From contig OY979718.1 in assembly GCA_963855995.1 (NCBI GenBank), positions 39,121,059 to 39,185,058 of the forward strand: a DNA stretch of 64,000 nt, read 5' to 3'. This document shows, piece by piece, positions 34,751-47,400 of this stretch (position 1 is the stretch's first letter; every line of letters begins with the position of its first letter). The position numbers and the translations under genes were made by a program. The DNA comes from Muricea muricata. Taxonomy: Eukaryota; Cnidaria; Anthozoa; Malacalcyonacea; Plexauridae. Under the pieces are notes generated by a model, which saw only the letters and a program-made list of their open reading frames with translations, was not told the origin of the DNA and ran no database searches.

Positions 34751-37700
34751 TGTATGCCATAAACATAAGATATGTGGGTGTTTTCCTTTTAAACAATTTC
34801 AGATCACAGTGCATTCATGATCAGATTGACATGCTACCATCTGTTTTGCTATAGTGAATGCTTGTCGGACAGGAGGGGTGTGCGTTCGTGCATTACCAAA
34901 GACCTGACTGGATTTTGTTTATCTTCTGCCATTTTTGTCCATTATGATTTAGTTATTTTACGTGCAAAATTATGACTTATAGTATTGTTACAATAACATG
35001 TAGTTCATTTTATTTCTAACCAATAATATGCTTGAATTTTTAGACCTATATTGCAAGTTCCAGTGCCTTCGAGTGCCTTCAAAACAAACACTGGTGATGG
35101 AAGATATTTAAAAGGTCTATGTTTTTATAACTTGTTTAAGTATGAAATGATTTGAAAATTGTGTGCTTGCTTGTGACAAGTGGCAGTGCCAATTTAATGA
35201 CCACAAAGAATGTGCAATGTCAGTATTAGTTGATTCAAAATATTTATATTGTTGCTGGTACCAGCTATGGATTTTATCCCAATTGAAGAGAAACTAAATT
35301 TCATGCTGCCACAAATCATGGGAAGACACATCTCATTTTTAAAACGTTTTCCATTTGAAGCAAGCAAAAAATGATAAACTAAGTTTGTTTTGAAAAAAAA
35401 CCATATTGCATCTTGTAGGATGGAAATAAATTTCAGATGTTCCAGAGTTCTGGAAGCTATTTCTTCAAATATTTGTATGAATTTTAACTAAGTTCTTTGT
35501 GAGAACATGCATGTTCTACTTTCTATTTTCTTCAAAAGACCCAGCAATAATGTTTTACTGTAATGACATGAAAACAAAAACAACAAAGCATAACGGTTTG
35601 TCATTATTTGTCTTTGCCATATTACTGTGTTTGTCTTAGAAGATTGAGATGGTTTTTTAAGAAACCAAAATATTTTATTATGATTTTAAATATTTTTGGT
35701 ATTACCTTATTCAAACAATTTGTACTTTTTCTGTGCTGACACAATTTACATTTCAGAACTTGTTTATCAAAATGAATAAAAGAAAAATATAATTTGGTTT
35801 ACTTGATCTACCTTCTCAATCATCTTCTGTTTCATATGAATTTATACTGTTCAAAATGTTTATTTGAAAATCACAAAATCGATTTTTTAACTGCCTATGC
35901 ATATAAATAACTGCTTACAGGTTGGAGCTAATCCAAGAAAGTTTTTTATTTGCCCAATGCTGATCACTAAACCATGGGTTTTTACTGGGTACTTCGGTTC
36001 CATTCACAGAGAAAGTTAAGGTTAGGCCGTGCCCTTAGTAACCGGCTAATGCTGTTGTAGGGATTCTTATGGCAAAACTAAGTAAATCAAACCTTGTAAT
36101 TTCTCCATTTATTTGAAAAAAAAAACTAAATTGTTTTGTATAATTTTTCATTTTGAAACTCTTTTACCTTTTACCCTACAAAATAATTTAAACATGCAAA
36201 AAACCAAGAAACCTTGTGATTTAAAATAAACATTTTGAATTGTTTAAACAAATATTTGCTAAAATTTTTGGGAAAGTAGGACTTGTTTGAATTTGAGTTG
36301 AACTGAAGCAGCAAGTTGAACTGAAGTTGCATTGATGACAAAACTTGCTGCACAATCTAAAGGAAAGATCTTCTTAAGGACGTGAGCAGTGTTGCAATGA
36401 TTAGTCATAAAATAATGAGCAGCCAATCTGTATCTGATTCACAAATGCGAACTACTTGAAATATGAAAACGTACCGGTATTTCAAAGTTTTAAAATTACG
36501 ACCTATATCCTTAATTGATTTTCGTTTTCACTTTATACTGACTTGTGTTTATGGAAATTTTGTCTTGTTAGGCAACTGAAATAACAATGCATTAATTAGT
36601 TTGCTTCAGTTTAACTTTACTTTCAAAAGTTCTACTTTGCAACAGTGGGAATAATGATATAAGAAAACAGGTTTACATGGCTTTTGAACTTGGTCTTTTC
36701 AACAAGTAAGTAAAGATAAATCTATATTTCAAGTGCGTTTTTTACCTGACAACAATAATTTTTAGTCTAAATTGGTCCGTGAATTACCCAACAACCAACA
36801 ATTGTTTGAAACATTTGATGTTTGAAATTTTGTAGCTTGATTCATTTAACATTTCAGTATAACTGGGTTGTATTTGTTCATTTGAGTAATTCAAATGGCA
36901 AAGATATTTCTAATATCACTGTTACATTAGCATTTGAAGACTTGTTCAGTCATAGCTAAAATATAATGGAAACGACGTTTTGAAGTAAAATGGTTGAGAG
37001 GTTTATTTGTAGAGCTTCATTTTTATTGAAAAATAGTCTTAGAACAAACAAAAACAAGAAATGAAATTTTCCAAACTAAAGCACTTTTGTATCAACTTGA
37101 TTGAATGTATGCTGTTTCAAGGAGATGTAAAATCTGTTAGATTTAGAAAAACGCAAAATAATTAGAATGTTTTCGACAGAAACGTCATCTACATGACAGT
37201 TTTGCTAAATTCAAGCTCATTTATATATTTTAAGTTTAATATTGTCGACAACAACATCAACTCTATCTGAGTTAAGTTGTTGTCAGGTTAAAAACACCAT
37301 GAGAGAATTATATGGCTTTATGATTTCATAAAGATTCACTTGAAAAACAAATTTTCTTTTTACGATAGAAACGATTTTTTTAAAATATTTTTATTGCAAG
37401 AAGTTTATAAAATAATGTCAAATGTCAAGGCCCTTTTAAGTTAAATATTTTAATTTTTGTGACATTTTCCAAAATGTAATTCGTGGGATTCGCTCCAAAA
37501 GACAAGTCTTATTTTTTAATAACATAAAGTTTCACAATAAATGTTTTATAAAGCATGTTTTGTTTGTCTTATTTCATCTTAAAGCCATTTATTTTCTCTA
37601 ATTGTGAAACAACTCTGTAATGTTTTTTCATCAAAGTTAGTATAGAGTTGTATCATTTATCTTGAAGTAGAAATGTTTATCTTGAAACTTGAATTGAAAC

Positions 37701-37969
37701 CAAGTTCTTTAGCATTGTGTTTACTCACTTGTGTTTATTGACTTGTGTTGAGCGCAGTGTCAATTGTTTTCTTTCTGCCATGTTCTGTTTTCTTCTATTG
37801 TTATTAAAAAAAGTACAAGTTTGTGGTAGTTAATCTCTATTTATTGTTGTTCAAATTGTGATCTGTACAAATTCTTTTCAATAAATTGTTTACAAAATTT
37901 ACATGTGACCCCCTTTTAATTAAAAATTCAATTCCCATGGGAATTGAGAAATTGGATAAAAAAAATCCC
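34751..37969. other. AT-rich non-coding stretch
   Basis: Over 3 kb of AT-rich sequence with no open frame of note and no clear repeat ends. It could be a long 3' untranslated region or intron of a + strand gene. AATAAA-containing sites such as TTCAATAAATTG near 37877 exist but are not diagnostic. Confidence 0.3.
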
Positions 37970-37970
37970 C

Positions 37971-38083
37971 CTACCCCGGCCAGCTCCCCAAGTGCTACTT
38001 CCACCTAAGTAGAAGTACTTATACATATAGTATAAGTATTCTACTTAATTACCGTGGAAGTTGCACTCGGAGAGCTGGCCGGA
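37971..38083. mobile_element. Foldback element with CCGGCCAGCTC arms
   Basis: CCGGCCAGCTCCCCAAGTGC..TACTTCCAC pairs with GTGGAAGTTGCACTCGGAGA..GCTGGCCGG. The centre AGTAGAAGTACTTATACATA / TAGTATAAGTATTCTACT is itself palindromic, so the whole 113 bp can fold into one extended hairpin. Confidence 0.75.
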
Positions 38084-40558
38084 GTAGCCGGCGAAGAGAA
38101 GACCAACCTTGCAAATGCTAATGCAAATTGCTAAGTTGATCTTCTCCAGAGAGCAGCCGCGCGTACCTAACAAATTAAAACAACTAACGTTAGTGATTTA
38201 AGTACTTAGCATGCATATTTGATTCCCAAAGCCAAAATGACAAGTGCCCCCCGCTGATCCTACCAACTTCCTACCTGCCTCAGTTCTAAGCTGTCTTCCT
38301 CGGTCCTAAACTCCTGCATTCCATTCGTTACCCTCACATTCCTTACAATCGCACAGTCACTCACAGCTGATAAACCCACATGCACCACCACCACCCCGAC
38401 TGCCACCCAAATACGAAAATTAAAAGAATTAAAAGTTTGGTAAAGTATGCTATGCCTACTGAATTTAATTTATTCGGATATTTTAGGCCAAACAGAAACA
38501 TCAAGATCTCATATACAAACAGGTAAACTGCCTACTCCTTTTGCCTTTGTTAAAATATACAAACTTAAACTTAAACCAGCAGTTATATGTCCCTAACAAT
38601 ATTAATTTTAAAAGAAAATTCTAGACCGAGCTTATTGAAACTTATCTGTTTTGTTGGAAACAATTATTGATTCTGGTTTTTTAACATACTTCTAAAATTT
38701 TAATTCCTTTAATTAGCCTATAACCCCATGCAACTTACACGCGACGCACACCCTCGCATTCCATACATTTAGCTAATAAATTACGTTATAAACAAAAAAG
38801 TAAAATAAAAAAATAAATTACGTTATCTCTAGCTACTTACACCCACTTAGTCTGAGTTTTTGATCGTGTTTCAAGACGAAAAACCTTAGCTGAAAAGGCA
38901 TGGGCTTTGTGTTGTGTTAACTGGTCCGAAGCAAATAGAAACCTAATCCTTACCAATGTATGAGGCTGGGTGAAATAAGCATGAGAATACAAAGAGTATA
39001 AATTAGTTTGATTTGAAAGTCTTTAAAAGCTGAGACGCAACTGAAGTTTTTTTTCATGTCTCATCTATAAGAATTTTGGTTCAGAATGCAATTCAAGGAC
39101 CGTACAGCTAGGTGCAATACAAAAGATCGAAATATGTTAAAACTTTACCGTAATTTTCATACTTATTTAACCGAAACGCCCTCATTGCATGGTACGATGC
39201 AGCTGCTCTCAAGCCACTTGCGTTATTTGCTTTAGTGCACAAAAACAATAGATTAATTGTTCCATTGTTCCTGCTTGCCAAAACAAACCCAAAAGCACCA
39301 AGATACTTATCATATTTAAGTCAAAGAGGATTCTCATTATAAATTTAAGTCTGCACCATGAATTACCATGAAAATAAAGCAAGCTGTGTTTTTCCCATGG
39401 GAATTTCAAATGAGCAAAAAAATATAATGAATACATACTATTTTCATGCACGCATGTATGGTAAATTGAGCTAAGAAACAAAGAAATAGTATATTCCCTT
39501 GGGAATTTAATCTGATAAAGACACAATACTTCTATTCAACGTTAATCCAACGTAATAAGTGACATGCTTTATTTTGTATTGTTCATGCTAATTGCGTGCG
39601 TGAACGTATTGTTTCTTTCAAAAAACACTGTCATTATTGACCACTTATTTTCACCTGATTTTTTAACTTGAAAATTGAAACCAAAACGAAAGTGTCATTT
39701 TTCAAAACTTGGAAACTTAAAACATTCCACATCGTTCATTTCTTCACATGCATTAACTCGAGTATCAACCTGGTCACTCAATTTGTCTCTTTTTTTCAAC
39801 CAGAAGCAATTTTGTCAGTGAGAAACAATAAAAAATAACCTAATCTCCTCTTTGATCTCTTAATAATAAGTATCTTGTTCTCTACTAACTTGTAAATTAC
39901 CACTACTTTCTATTCCAATGTCACGTCTTCTCATTCTTGAATATTGTTATTGTTTGTGGGTCAATGCCGTACAGGATCGTTCATTCTGATCTTCTTTTAC
40001 GTTTCTTCACATCCCATCACCTTTTGAAAGAAAAGAATCGATTAGATCACAATTACCATAAATTACAAGCTATGATATTGTAAAAAATAAGTACAGAAGT
40101 GGAAAGGTCGTACTCGGGGGGGGGGGGGGGGCAGCACGCAGGTCATTGTCGCTGAAGGCAATCTTTCACTCAAGATTTGCAATCTTTTCCATTTAGAAAA
40201 TATAAGAACCGAGTCATTACACTGCTTGTAATACTATCCGCTTAGGTTTAATCAATATATGTAAATTGGATAAAGATTTTGCCCTGATTTACATAGACTT
40301 TAAGTTAATTTTTTAACCAAATATCACTTAGATCTTTGAGATTATGAAAGAATACGAACGTTTTCATCCAGACATTTTATAATCGGATCTACAGCCTCTA
40401 GCATTTGTAAATCAGATGCAGATGAGCTGCCCATGCTTTATCTGTTATAGAAATGTTGACCAGTATAGATAATTAGTTTTAGATTAATTTCGTTAGTAAA
40501 TAATGGTTTTCGAGGATTCTGATTGGTTGCCTGACTACTAAATATGAAGCATTATGGT
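38084..40558. other. Non-coding stretch
   Basis: A pure G run lies at about 40118-40131. Nothing coding or structured is supported otherwise. Confidence 0.3.
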
Positions 40559-40812
40559 GATAGCTAAAGGAGATAGACGAGAGGTAGGTTTTCAAGATAG
40601 CGGATGTTTTTTAAAATTTTTAAAACGAGAACGAATCAACAACCAGACAGTTAAGCATTCCTGATGAATTGGGGTTAGGTTTAGGATAAGGGTTAGGGTG
40701 AGCTTATTAGGAATGTTATAAATCTCTGGTGTTGATTCGTTCTCGTTTTAAGAATCTTGAAAAACAGCCGCCATCTTGAAAACCTACCTCTCGTCCATCC
40801 CCGTTAGCCATG
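40559..40812. mobile_element. Foldback element with about 80-bp arms and telomere-like loop
   Basis: Left arm GACGAGAGGTAGGTTTTCAAGATAGCGG.. AAAACGAGAACGAATCAAC and right arm GTTGATTCGTTCTCGTTTT.. CCGCCATCTTGAAAACCTAC..CTCTCGTC are reverse complements. The loop reads GGGGTTAGGTTTAGGATAAG, then GGTTAGGGT, again telomere-like words inside a foldback. Confidence 0.75.
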
Positions 40813-43721
40813 ACCGAAGCATTATTTACTGGTAGGCATTTTTTCAAAATGGCCGCCAGTGAAACTGGTTTGATGTTTTATACTTTTGCTAAAATTATCA
40901 AAAGCAAAGCGTTACAACGTTCAGGGCCGGGGTGATTTTGAACTGCCCAGTATTTTTTACCTAATACCCGATTTTAGTTTGCCGATTTTATCAGGAAATT
41001 ACTGGTCACGACCAGCTACTTCGGCCTTCTTATTGACCAAAAAATATATTGCCTGGCTGAGATAATGGTAATGACACATGCGTGGACACAAAAAATTCAA
41101 TTCAGTGGTCCAACTGTTTATTCCCTATAGTTTAATTTAGTCGGTCGAAAAGAATCACCAGATAAAAATCTCGTCCGTCCGGCTCAAATCGCGTAAATGG
41201 TCAAATGCTCTTCTCTATCAACTTACATTGAGAAACCTTGTATGTACTGTAGCTCTGGAGTGGTCATTCAATGTTGCATTCTCTAGTTGGAAACCAAAAC
41301 ACAAAATTCGAACTGGAACTGAGAAGGAAACCGAGAGCGACAAAAGCGTACCCGGTAAAGTGAGTACAAATAACATATACTTAGTCAATAGTCGGTAATC
41401 AATTTATGCTTCGATCACTAATATGACTCTATCCCCAAGTATCCCCTAACCCTAACCCTTAACCTTAATCAAACTCCTAACCCTAACCTCTTCTACCCCT
41501 AACCGTTGCCTTAGTTACCGAAACATAAATTGATAACCCAATAGTCGAACGCGCTTGTTTCATGGGCTAAATCTAATTATAATTGCATTAATCCGAACTA
41601 AGTTTCAAAGATGAATCCGGTACGACGTAATACGTAGTTTAGAGCAAGTCAAACGTCGCTTTTTTCATGCGCCAAAAGTAATGCAGGAAGTCCCCCAGTT
41701 TCTTTTGCTCGATTGTCGAACTCAATTTTATTAGGTTCGGCGCATGAAAAAAAACGACGCTTCATTAAAGTCTTATCAATAAACCTACATTCACTCTATC
41801 TTTCGATCGTCGTGGCTTCCATTTGGTTGAAGCATCGTCATGCTGTCCATGGTTTCATCAGGTTGGCACTCTCTCTCTGTCTTTTAATATATAGAACATC
41901 ACGTCGGTCCATTCGGCAACAAACTCACTCACATCCAGTCGACCATCATAAAATAAAAAAAAAATTCTTATTGTTACAAAACACTAATTCAGAAGACGTA
42001 TACTGGAAACTAAAATTTAGTTTCATGTATTTCAGAATACGGATCCAAAACGGATATTTGATTGTGAATAACTTTGACAAACCGTACATTGCAATAGAAT
42101 TTGCATCTTGATATTTTGTGATGGACACGATTAGTAATTCACTTCTTTCCCATCTTGTTCTGTCCTTGCTTCATGCACTGAATTTTTTTCACTTGGGATC
42201 CTTTCAAAAGATAAATAATCATATATATTACAGAGTATTACAGAAGACTAAGTAATTATGTTAGGCGTGGAATATCAGGGGATTATCAAAGGATAAAACT
42301 CCGAGAGGACGAAAATTCATGGACAAACTATATTGGACAAACTACGTATCAGTGAACTGTATAACATAGGAAACCAACTAAAAATGACTCCCAAAAATGT
42401 CTTCGATTTCCAAAATTTGGGTTACTCTGTCTCATTACGTGGCGAAAAATGGTAAGGAAATAGCATATGGTGTTCTGTTCAGGATAAGGTCATTCATGCA
42501 TGAGAGATATGTAGAAATATTTTAGGTTATTTGCTGGATAGCGTGATCCATTCTTGCGGAATGTTGCGAGACAAAGGTCAAGGAAAGGCAAAGTGTCTTT
42601 GTACGTTTTCATTAAAGTCGAGCAACATCCCAGGTACATGGATGACCCTATCCTGCTAAGAAAATTATTTAGTAATTGATTTATACAACAACAATGTCAA
42701 TGAAACACAAGTCAACGCCAGGGAATTTAAATTTCTCATGTAGGATTGCGTTATCTTGCACACTAATGTCCAAGTGGCGCAATCTTCAGAGCAAGCGCCT
42801 GTCACCTCTGAGGTCGTGGGTTCAATCGCCACTTCAGACTTGTGACATCCATGCGAGGAGTTAATCAACGCTTTAACGACAGTCGTTGCACCGGGTACTC
42901 CGGGTCCGAAATGTTGAAAGGGTGGTTGGAATTGGAAAATCAGGTAAATTATCAGCAACTTATTAGTGCTGCTAGGGCTAGGTAACAACGAGGCGGAATT
43001 AAAATGAATCGTGTTTCACTGTAGTTATCATATAAATGTAATTGTCAAACTGAATGAATAATTCTCCTGTAATTACGACAAACGATCAACTTATTGGATG
43101 GATAGTGGGAGAAAGAAGGGCGTAAACAGGATAAAGATTGAACTTGGGTGACGAAAGGGGATGCTACTCTAGGAGGGGTAATTTGAGTAATTAAAAGATA
43201 AAAACTGAAGTGAATATTACCCTGGGAGGTCTAGTGTAAGAAATAAAGGGGTAAACAGAAGATTGGATTAGAGAAAAGGAAGGGGGGAATAATTTTGAAA
43301 TTAAACGAGGGCCTGAAGTGCAATTAAGGATCAAGAAATTCAGATTTGCTTGTAGTTCAAATGAAACGCAGTACAAAAGTCATGTAAACACTTATAATGT
43401 AAGTTGTTAACATTGGTCTAACATAATAAATTCTCATTTGACCCTAGCTAAGAATTCCTATTAAATTTGAACTAGAAATCTGAAATTCCCATTTCTCGTA
43501 TAGAGTGCAGTGTATCAGTGGACACAAAAAGTTTTAAAGAAAAAGTAATAGCAGAAAGAATGAAAGTAAGTTATAATAAATTCCCATAAAAAGAAATTAC
43601 TGTAGAAACATGTTTTTCATGTTAATGGTAAAGTTACGTCACTGATAGAGGATTTTTTTTTTGGGGGAGGGGGGTGGAGAATACAGATAATGAAATATTT
43701 AGTAATATTTGGGTTTCTTAC
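40813..43721. other. Non-coding stretch with small inverted repeats
   Basis: At 41388-41540 AATCAATTTATGCTTCG and CGAAACATAAATTGATAA bracket another CCCTAACC-type run. At about 41650-41765 AAACGTCGCTTTTTTCATGC and GCATGAAAAAAAACGACGCT form an inverted pair. The open frame at 41713-42111 has no recognisable domain and overlaps that repeat, so it is not called. Confidence 0.4.
42768..42990 (+). mobile_element. tRNA-derived SINE candidate
   Basis: GTCCAAGTGGCGCAATCT contains an A-box-like TGGCGCAATCT, and GTCGTGGGTTCAATCGCC supplies a B box at about 42819-42830. The spacing of about 35-40 bp is tRNA-like. The 3' part (GTTGCACCGGGTACTCCGGG..) is unrelated, as in a SINE body. No other copy is visible in this window for comparison. 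Confidence 0.5.
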
Positions 43722-44254
43722 CATCTCGAATGCTTTTGAATCTCCTTTTTGGACGTGGATTCTCGTATCGCATTTGTCTCCCAGTATCTCTGGATTATGT
43801 AAAATGTAGGCAATATTTTAGGTATGAAAAATTAGAAACTTTCAACCAACTAAAAATATCTGTCTGACAAAATTAATGCCAAACCGTTAGTCCGAACTAA
43901 AAGACGCAGACTTGACATGCAAATTATCTTACCTCGAAATTAAAAGTTCTGTTTAATTGAGTGACCAGTTTTTCATTTCGAACGATTCTTTTACGCCCAG
44001 CTAGAGAAAGCGAGAGAAATCAAAACTGAGTTACATTGTTACCTTAAAGTGATTTTTATTTGATTACAGAAAATTGAGATTGCGACCTGGTATGCAGGCC
44101 GGATGTTTATCAAAAAAAACATTTAATAACTAAAATATTTACCATTTAAATACGCAGAATAATTAAAGAATACTAGAATACCAATATTGTTGATGCCCAA
44201 CTTCACTAGAACGGTTTTAGTTGCATTGATTTTAGGAGAAGAAGACGACGCCAT
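43722..44254 (-). CDS. 5' end of an unrecognised gene: three phase-consistent exons
   Basis: Exon 1: ATG at 44254 (AAGATGGCG start context) to donor at 44182, MASSSSPKINATKTVLVKLG-INNI plus one base. Exon 2: 44000 to 43933, acceptor TCTCTAG, donor GAG/GTAAGA, (A)GRKRIVRNEKLVTQLNRTF-NFE. Exon 3: 43787 to 43722, acceptor CCAGAG, donor ATG/GTAAGA, ILGDKCDTRIHVQKGDSKAF-EM. Lengths of 73, 68 and 66 nt join in phase 1/2 then 0/0 with no stop, which chance would rarely give together with consensus donors. Later exons to the left were not found. The N-terminus is Ser-rich then basic. I do not recognise the family. The promoter side of this gene abuts the large palindrome beginning about 44470. Confidence 0.55.
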
Positions 44255-44469
44255 CTTGATTTTAAGTTCGTCCGACAACACGTTATTTTTCTTCTCAATT
44301 TTTGCCCCAATTCTTCGTCATTTTGGTTCAATTTTCATCCACATAGTTTCTGTGAGGCTTTTTTGTTATTTCTGCGTAGAAAATCCGTATTTGTTCTCCT
44401 TGAGTGAGGTATTTTCAAGACCCGTTGCTTGGACATTCCTCGTCGTGGCAGACATATTTTCTCGAAGCT

Positions 44470-47400
44470 TCTTCTTGAACTACCAGCAGCAAATGACGTC
44501 AGATAAACATTGTCGAATAGAAAATACCCGTATGTATAATCTTTGATGTTCTTTGCACGAAGCTCAAAATAAGATTTTGTTGCGAGAATGAAGTGTTTTT
44601 GCCATTATTTTTTACTCAGATGATTCTGCAATTTCCTTACTTCTAGTTTACTTACTTATTTCGCAAAAGAAACGCCGGTAAAGGGCGTTTTTGTAAATTT
44701 TTTTTATTTGCATGCTGATGAACAAGGAAAGACCCGTTTAAGTTTTTGTTTGCAAACATGTTTCCTTCCGCGGCCGAGAGGTAAAGGTAACTGTCTTCCT
44801 GGTAATGCACATCGTTTGACTTTGATTTTGGGTGGTTCGTTGACTGGCCAAGTCTAACTTAAAATTCTTCACTCACTCAGTTGGACAGACCGGTCGACGA
44901 TCCACCCAAAACTCAAGTCAAAGCTGAGCGTAGAGTACAGGAAAACACTAGGCAGTACCGCGAGGTCAAGGAGGCAAACGTTATTTGCCTAGTGTTTTTA
45001 ACTAATATTTAAGTAAATTTCATTAACTTGACAGTTGGGGACGGACCTGCAGGGTTGGCGCTTTGAAGACTTCTCGTCGTTATTTCCATTCGTTTAAGAA
45101 GACAAGTTGTCTTCGTTGAGAAATAACGACGAGAAGACTTCAAGGCACCACTAAACCACTACACTGTAAAACTACAACTACAGTGTAGTGGTTGACTAAA
45201 CCACTACACTGTGCCAAATACATATGACAGACTTCTTCTTAAAGCTTACGGTGCAGAAGTATGGATGCGCAAAGATGCGCAAACACTTTACAGCCTTTAA
45301 AACAAGTCTTTTCTGTCAGGAAAGTGTTAAAGACGACAACGCCTACTAAACCAAAGCCGTGTAGTCATGTTTTAAGTTGTTTAGCTATGTTTTATAGCAA
45401 GGTCTTTACAAGAAGCGAATCCGAGGTTTGCTTTAACTTTCCGTGGGCCTTTTTTCTTTCTTGATCTCGCTTTCTGTGCCATTGTGTTCAGTGCCCTTGA
45501 TATAGGAGTCATTTATTAATGGCCTTGGGTTTAATTCCCAAACACTGAATGGCTGTCTTCAGCTTTTTCAAGTATAAGATAACATTGCAATAGTCGGCCG
45601 GCCACGATATCAAAAAGTGCTTCTAAAATAGCTTGATGGCAACTTCGTGTCAGAAGCCGGTAACAAGTGGAAAGATATAGGTTATAGTCTAGTTAGCAAG
45701 GTTTGGGTTGTTACCAAGGCTGATTCGGGATTTTTATGGGGAAAATCGAGAGATTGTGACTATCTACTATTAAATTGTATCACAGTAAAAAATATAAAAT
45801 TTCGTGCTCAACGATAAGAAAAAACGACTGGCATCATCAGAAAGAGCACAAAAACCTGCATATAAGACTCTTAAACAGTTTTTTATCCTTCAAATAGTTT
45901 TCGTGTTCCTTGTGTTTTAAAGGGGAAAATTGACCCGAAATCACGCAATAAAAACTGGGAATTAGCTTAAAAATGAGGGTTTGAGAGCAAATAACTTGAG
46001 AACTATTTGGAGAATAAAAAAACGGTTTAAGAGTCTTATATGCAGTTTTTTCTGATATTTCTGATGCTAGCAGTCGTTTTTACTATTGTTAAATATAGAA
46101 TTTTACATTTTTTGCTGTAATACAATTTAATAGTAGATAGCCAAAGTCTCTCAATTTTTCCCATAAAAATCCAGAATTAGACTTGGTAACACCCCAAACC
46201 TAAATCACACAAGCAATACAACGACAAATATCGCGAATGTACTTTTCTAACACAAAGTTGCCATCAAACGATGTATTTCAAAACTTGGCCGGCCGACTAC
46301 AACAGGATGGCACTACGTTGTCGCGCTGTAACCAATTTGTCAACACGTAACTCACGCCGCAACAACGACAAACGTATAGTACATTCTATAAGCCTATGCT
46401 TAACGCTGATATGATGATCCAAGAACGTGGAAGTCTATATGTTTGTCTTGTAACAAGTCTCGTAATCTGTCCCGTGAAATATCGTGTTGTTGTATAATAT
46501 TAGCATAGTCCATGGGACCGCTGTAATTGGTGAAAACTGTAGCGTGCACCCTGCCATTGTAAGATATATTATATGTTGTCGTAAATTTACTTTAAAATGT
46601 TGCATGTTAGTTGGCAATGTTATCGATCGTGCACTTCAATTTGTATCATTAAATGGTTGTATACAAGCTGTGAGCGTCAAGGTTTCTCGTGGATAGGAAA
46701 CTGTTTTACTGAAGAATAATAGGTTTGTTTTAAGACGACTGAAGCATATACTCTGCAGTTTACTTGTGATATAACCTATAAAATGCCTGGTTCTTTACAA
46801 GCTGTGAGCAGCAATCTTTCTCGATCTGTAGAAAACTGTTTTCCCCGAAGTAATATAAGGTTATTTTAAGATCAATGAGATGCACATAGTTTACTCTGCA
46901 GTTTATATGTAATATAACCTATAAAATGTGCATGGCTATGTAGAAGCTGTGAGTCTCGACGCAAACTTTCCTGCATGTTGGTAGTAAAATGTCTTTATGT
47001 ACGTGTCATACATAGTGCCATCTTGTTGCAATGTTATCTCATTACTTGAGAGAGCTGAAGACTGCCATTCAGTGTTTGGGAATTAAACCCAAGGTCATAA
47101 GTAAATGACTCCAATATCAAGGACACTGAACGCAATGGCACATAAAGCTCGATCAAGAAAGAAGAAAAGTGCACGGAAAGTCAAAAAAGACAAAAGTAAC
47201 TATTAACTTGCAAACGTCGAATCGCTTATTACAAAGACCTTTCTATAAAACATAGCTAGCTAAACAACTCAAAACATGACTACACGGCTTTGATTCAGTA
47301 AGCGTTGTCTTCTTTGGTTATTTGCTGAACAAATTGCTTTAAAGGCTTTGAAAATGTTCGCGCATCTTTGCGCATCCATGTTTTTACCATAAGCGTTGGG

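Noticed and set aside
41713-42111. 132-codon + frame
   Set aside because: No recognisable domain, overlaps a small inverted repeat, and has composition typical of AT-rich chance frames.
44187-44546. 119-codon + frame at 44187-44546
   Set aside because: It is antisense to the better-supported exon 1 and upstream region of the - strand gene and has no domain.
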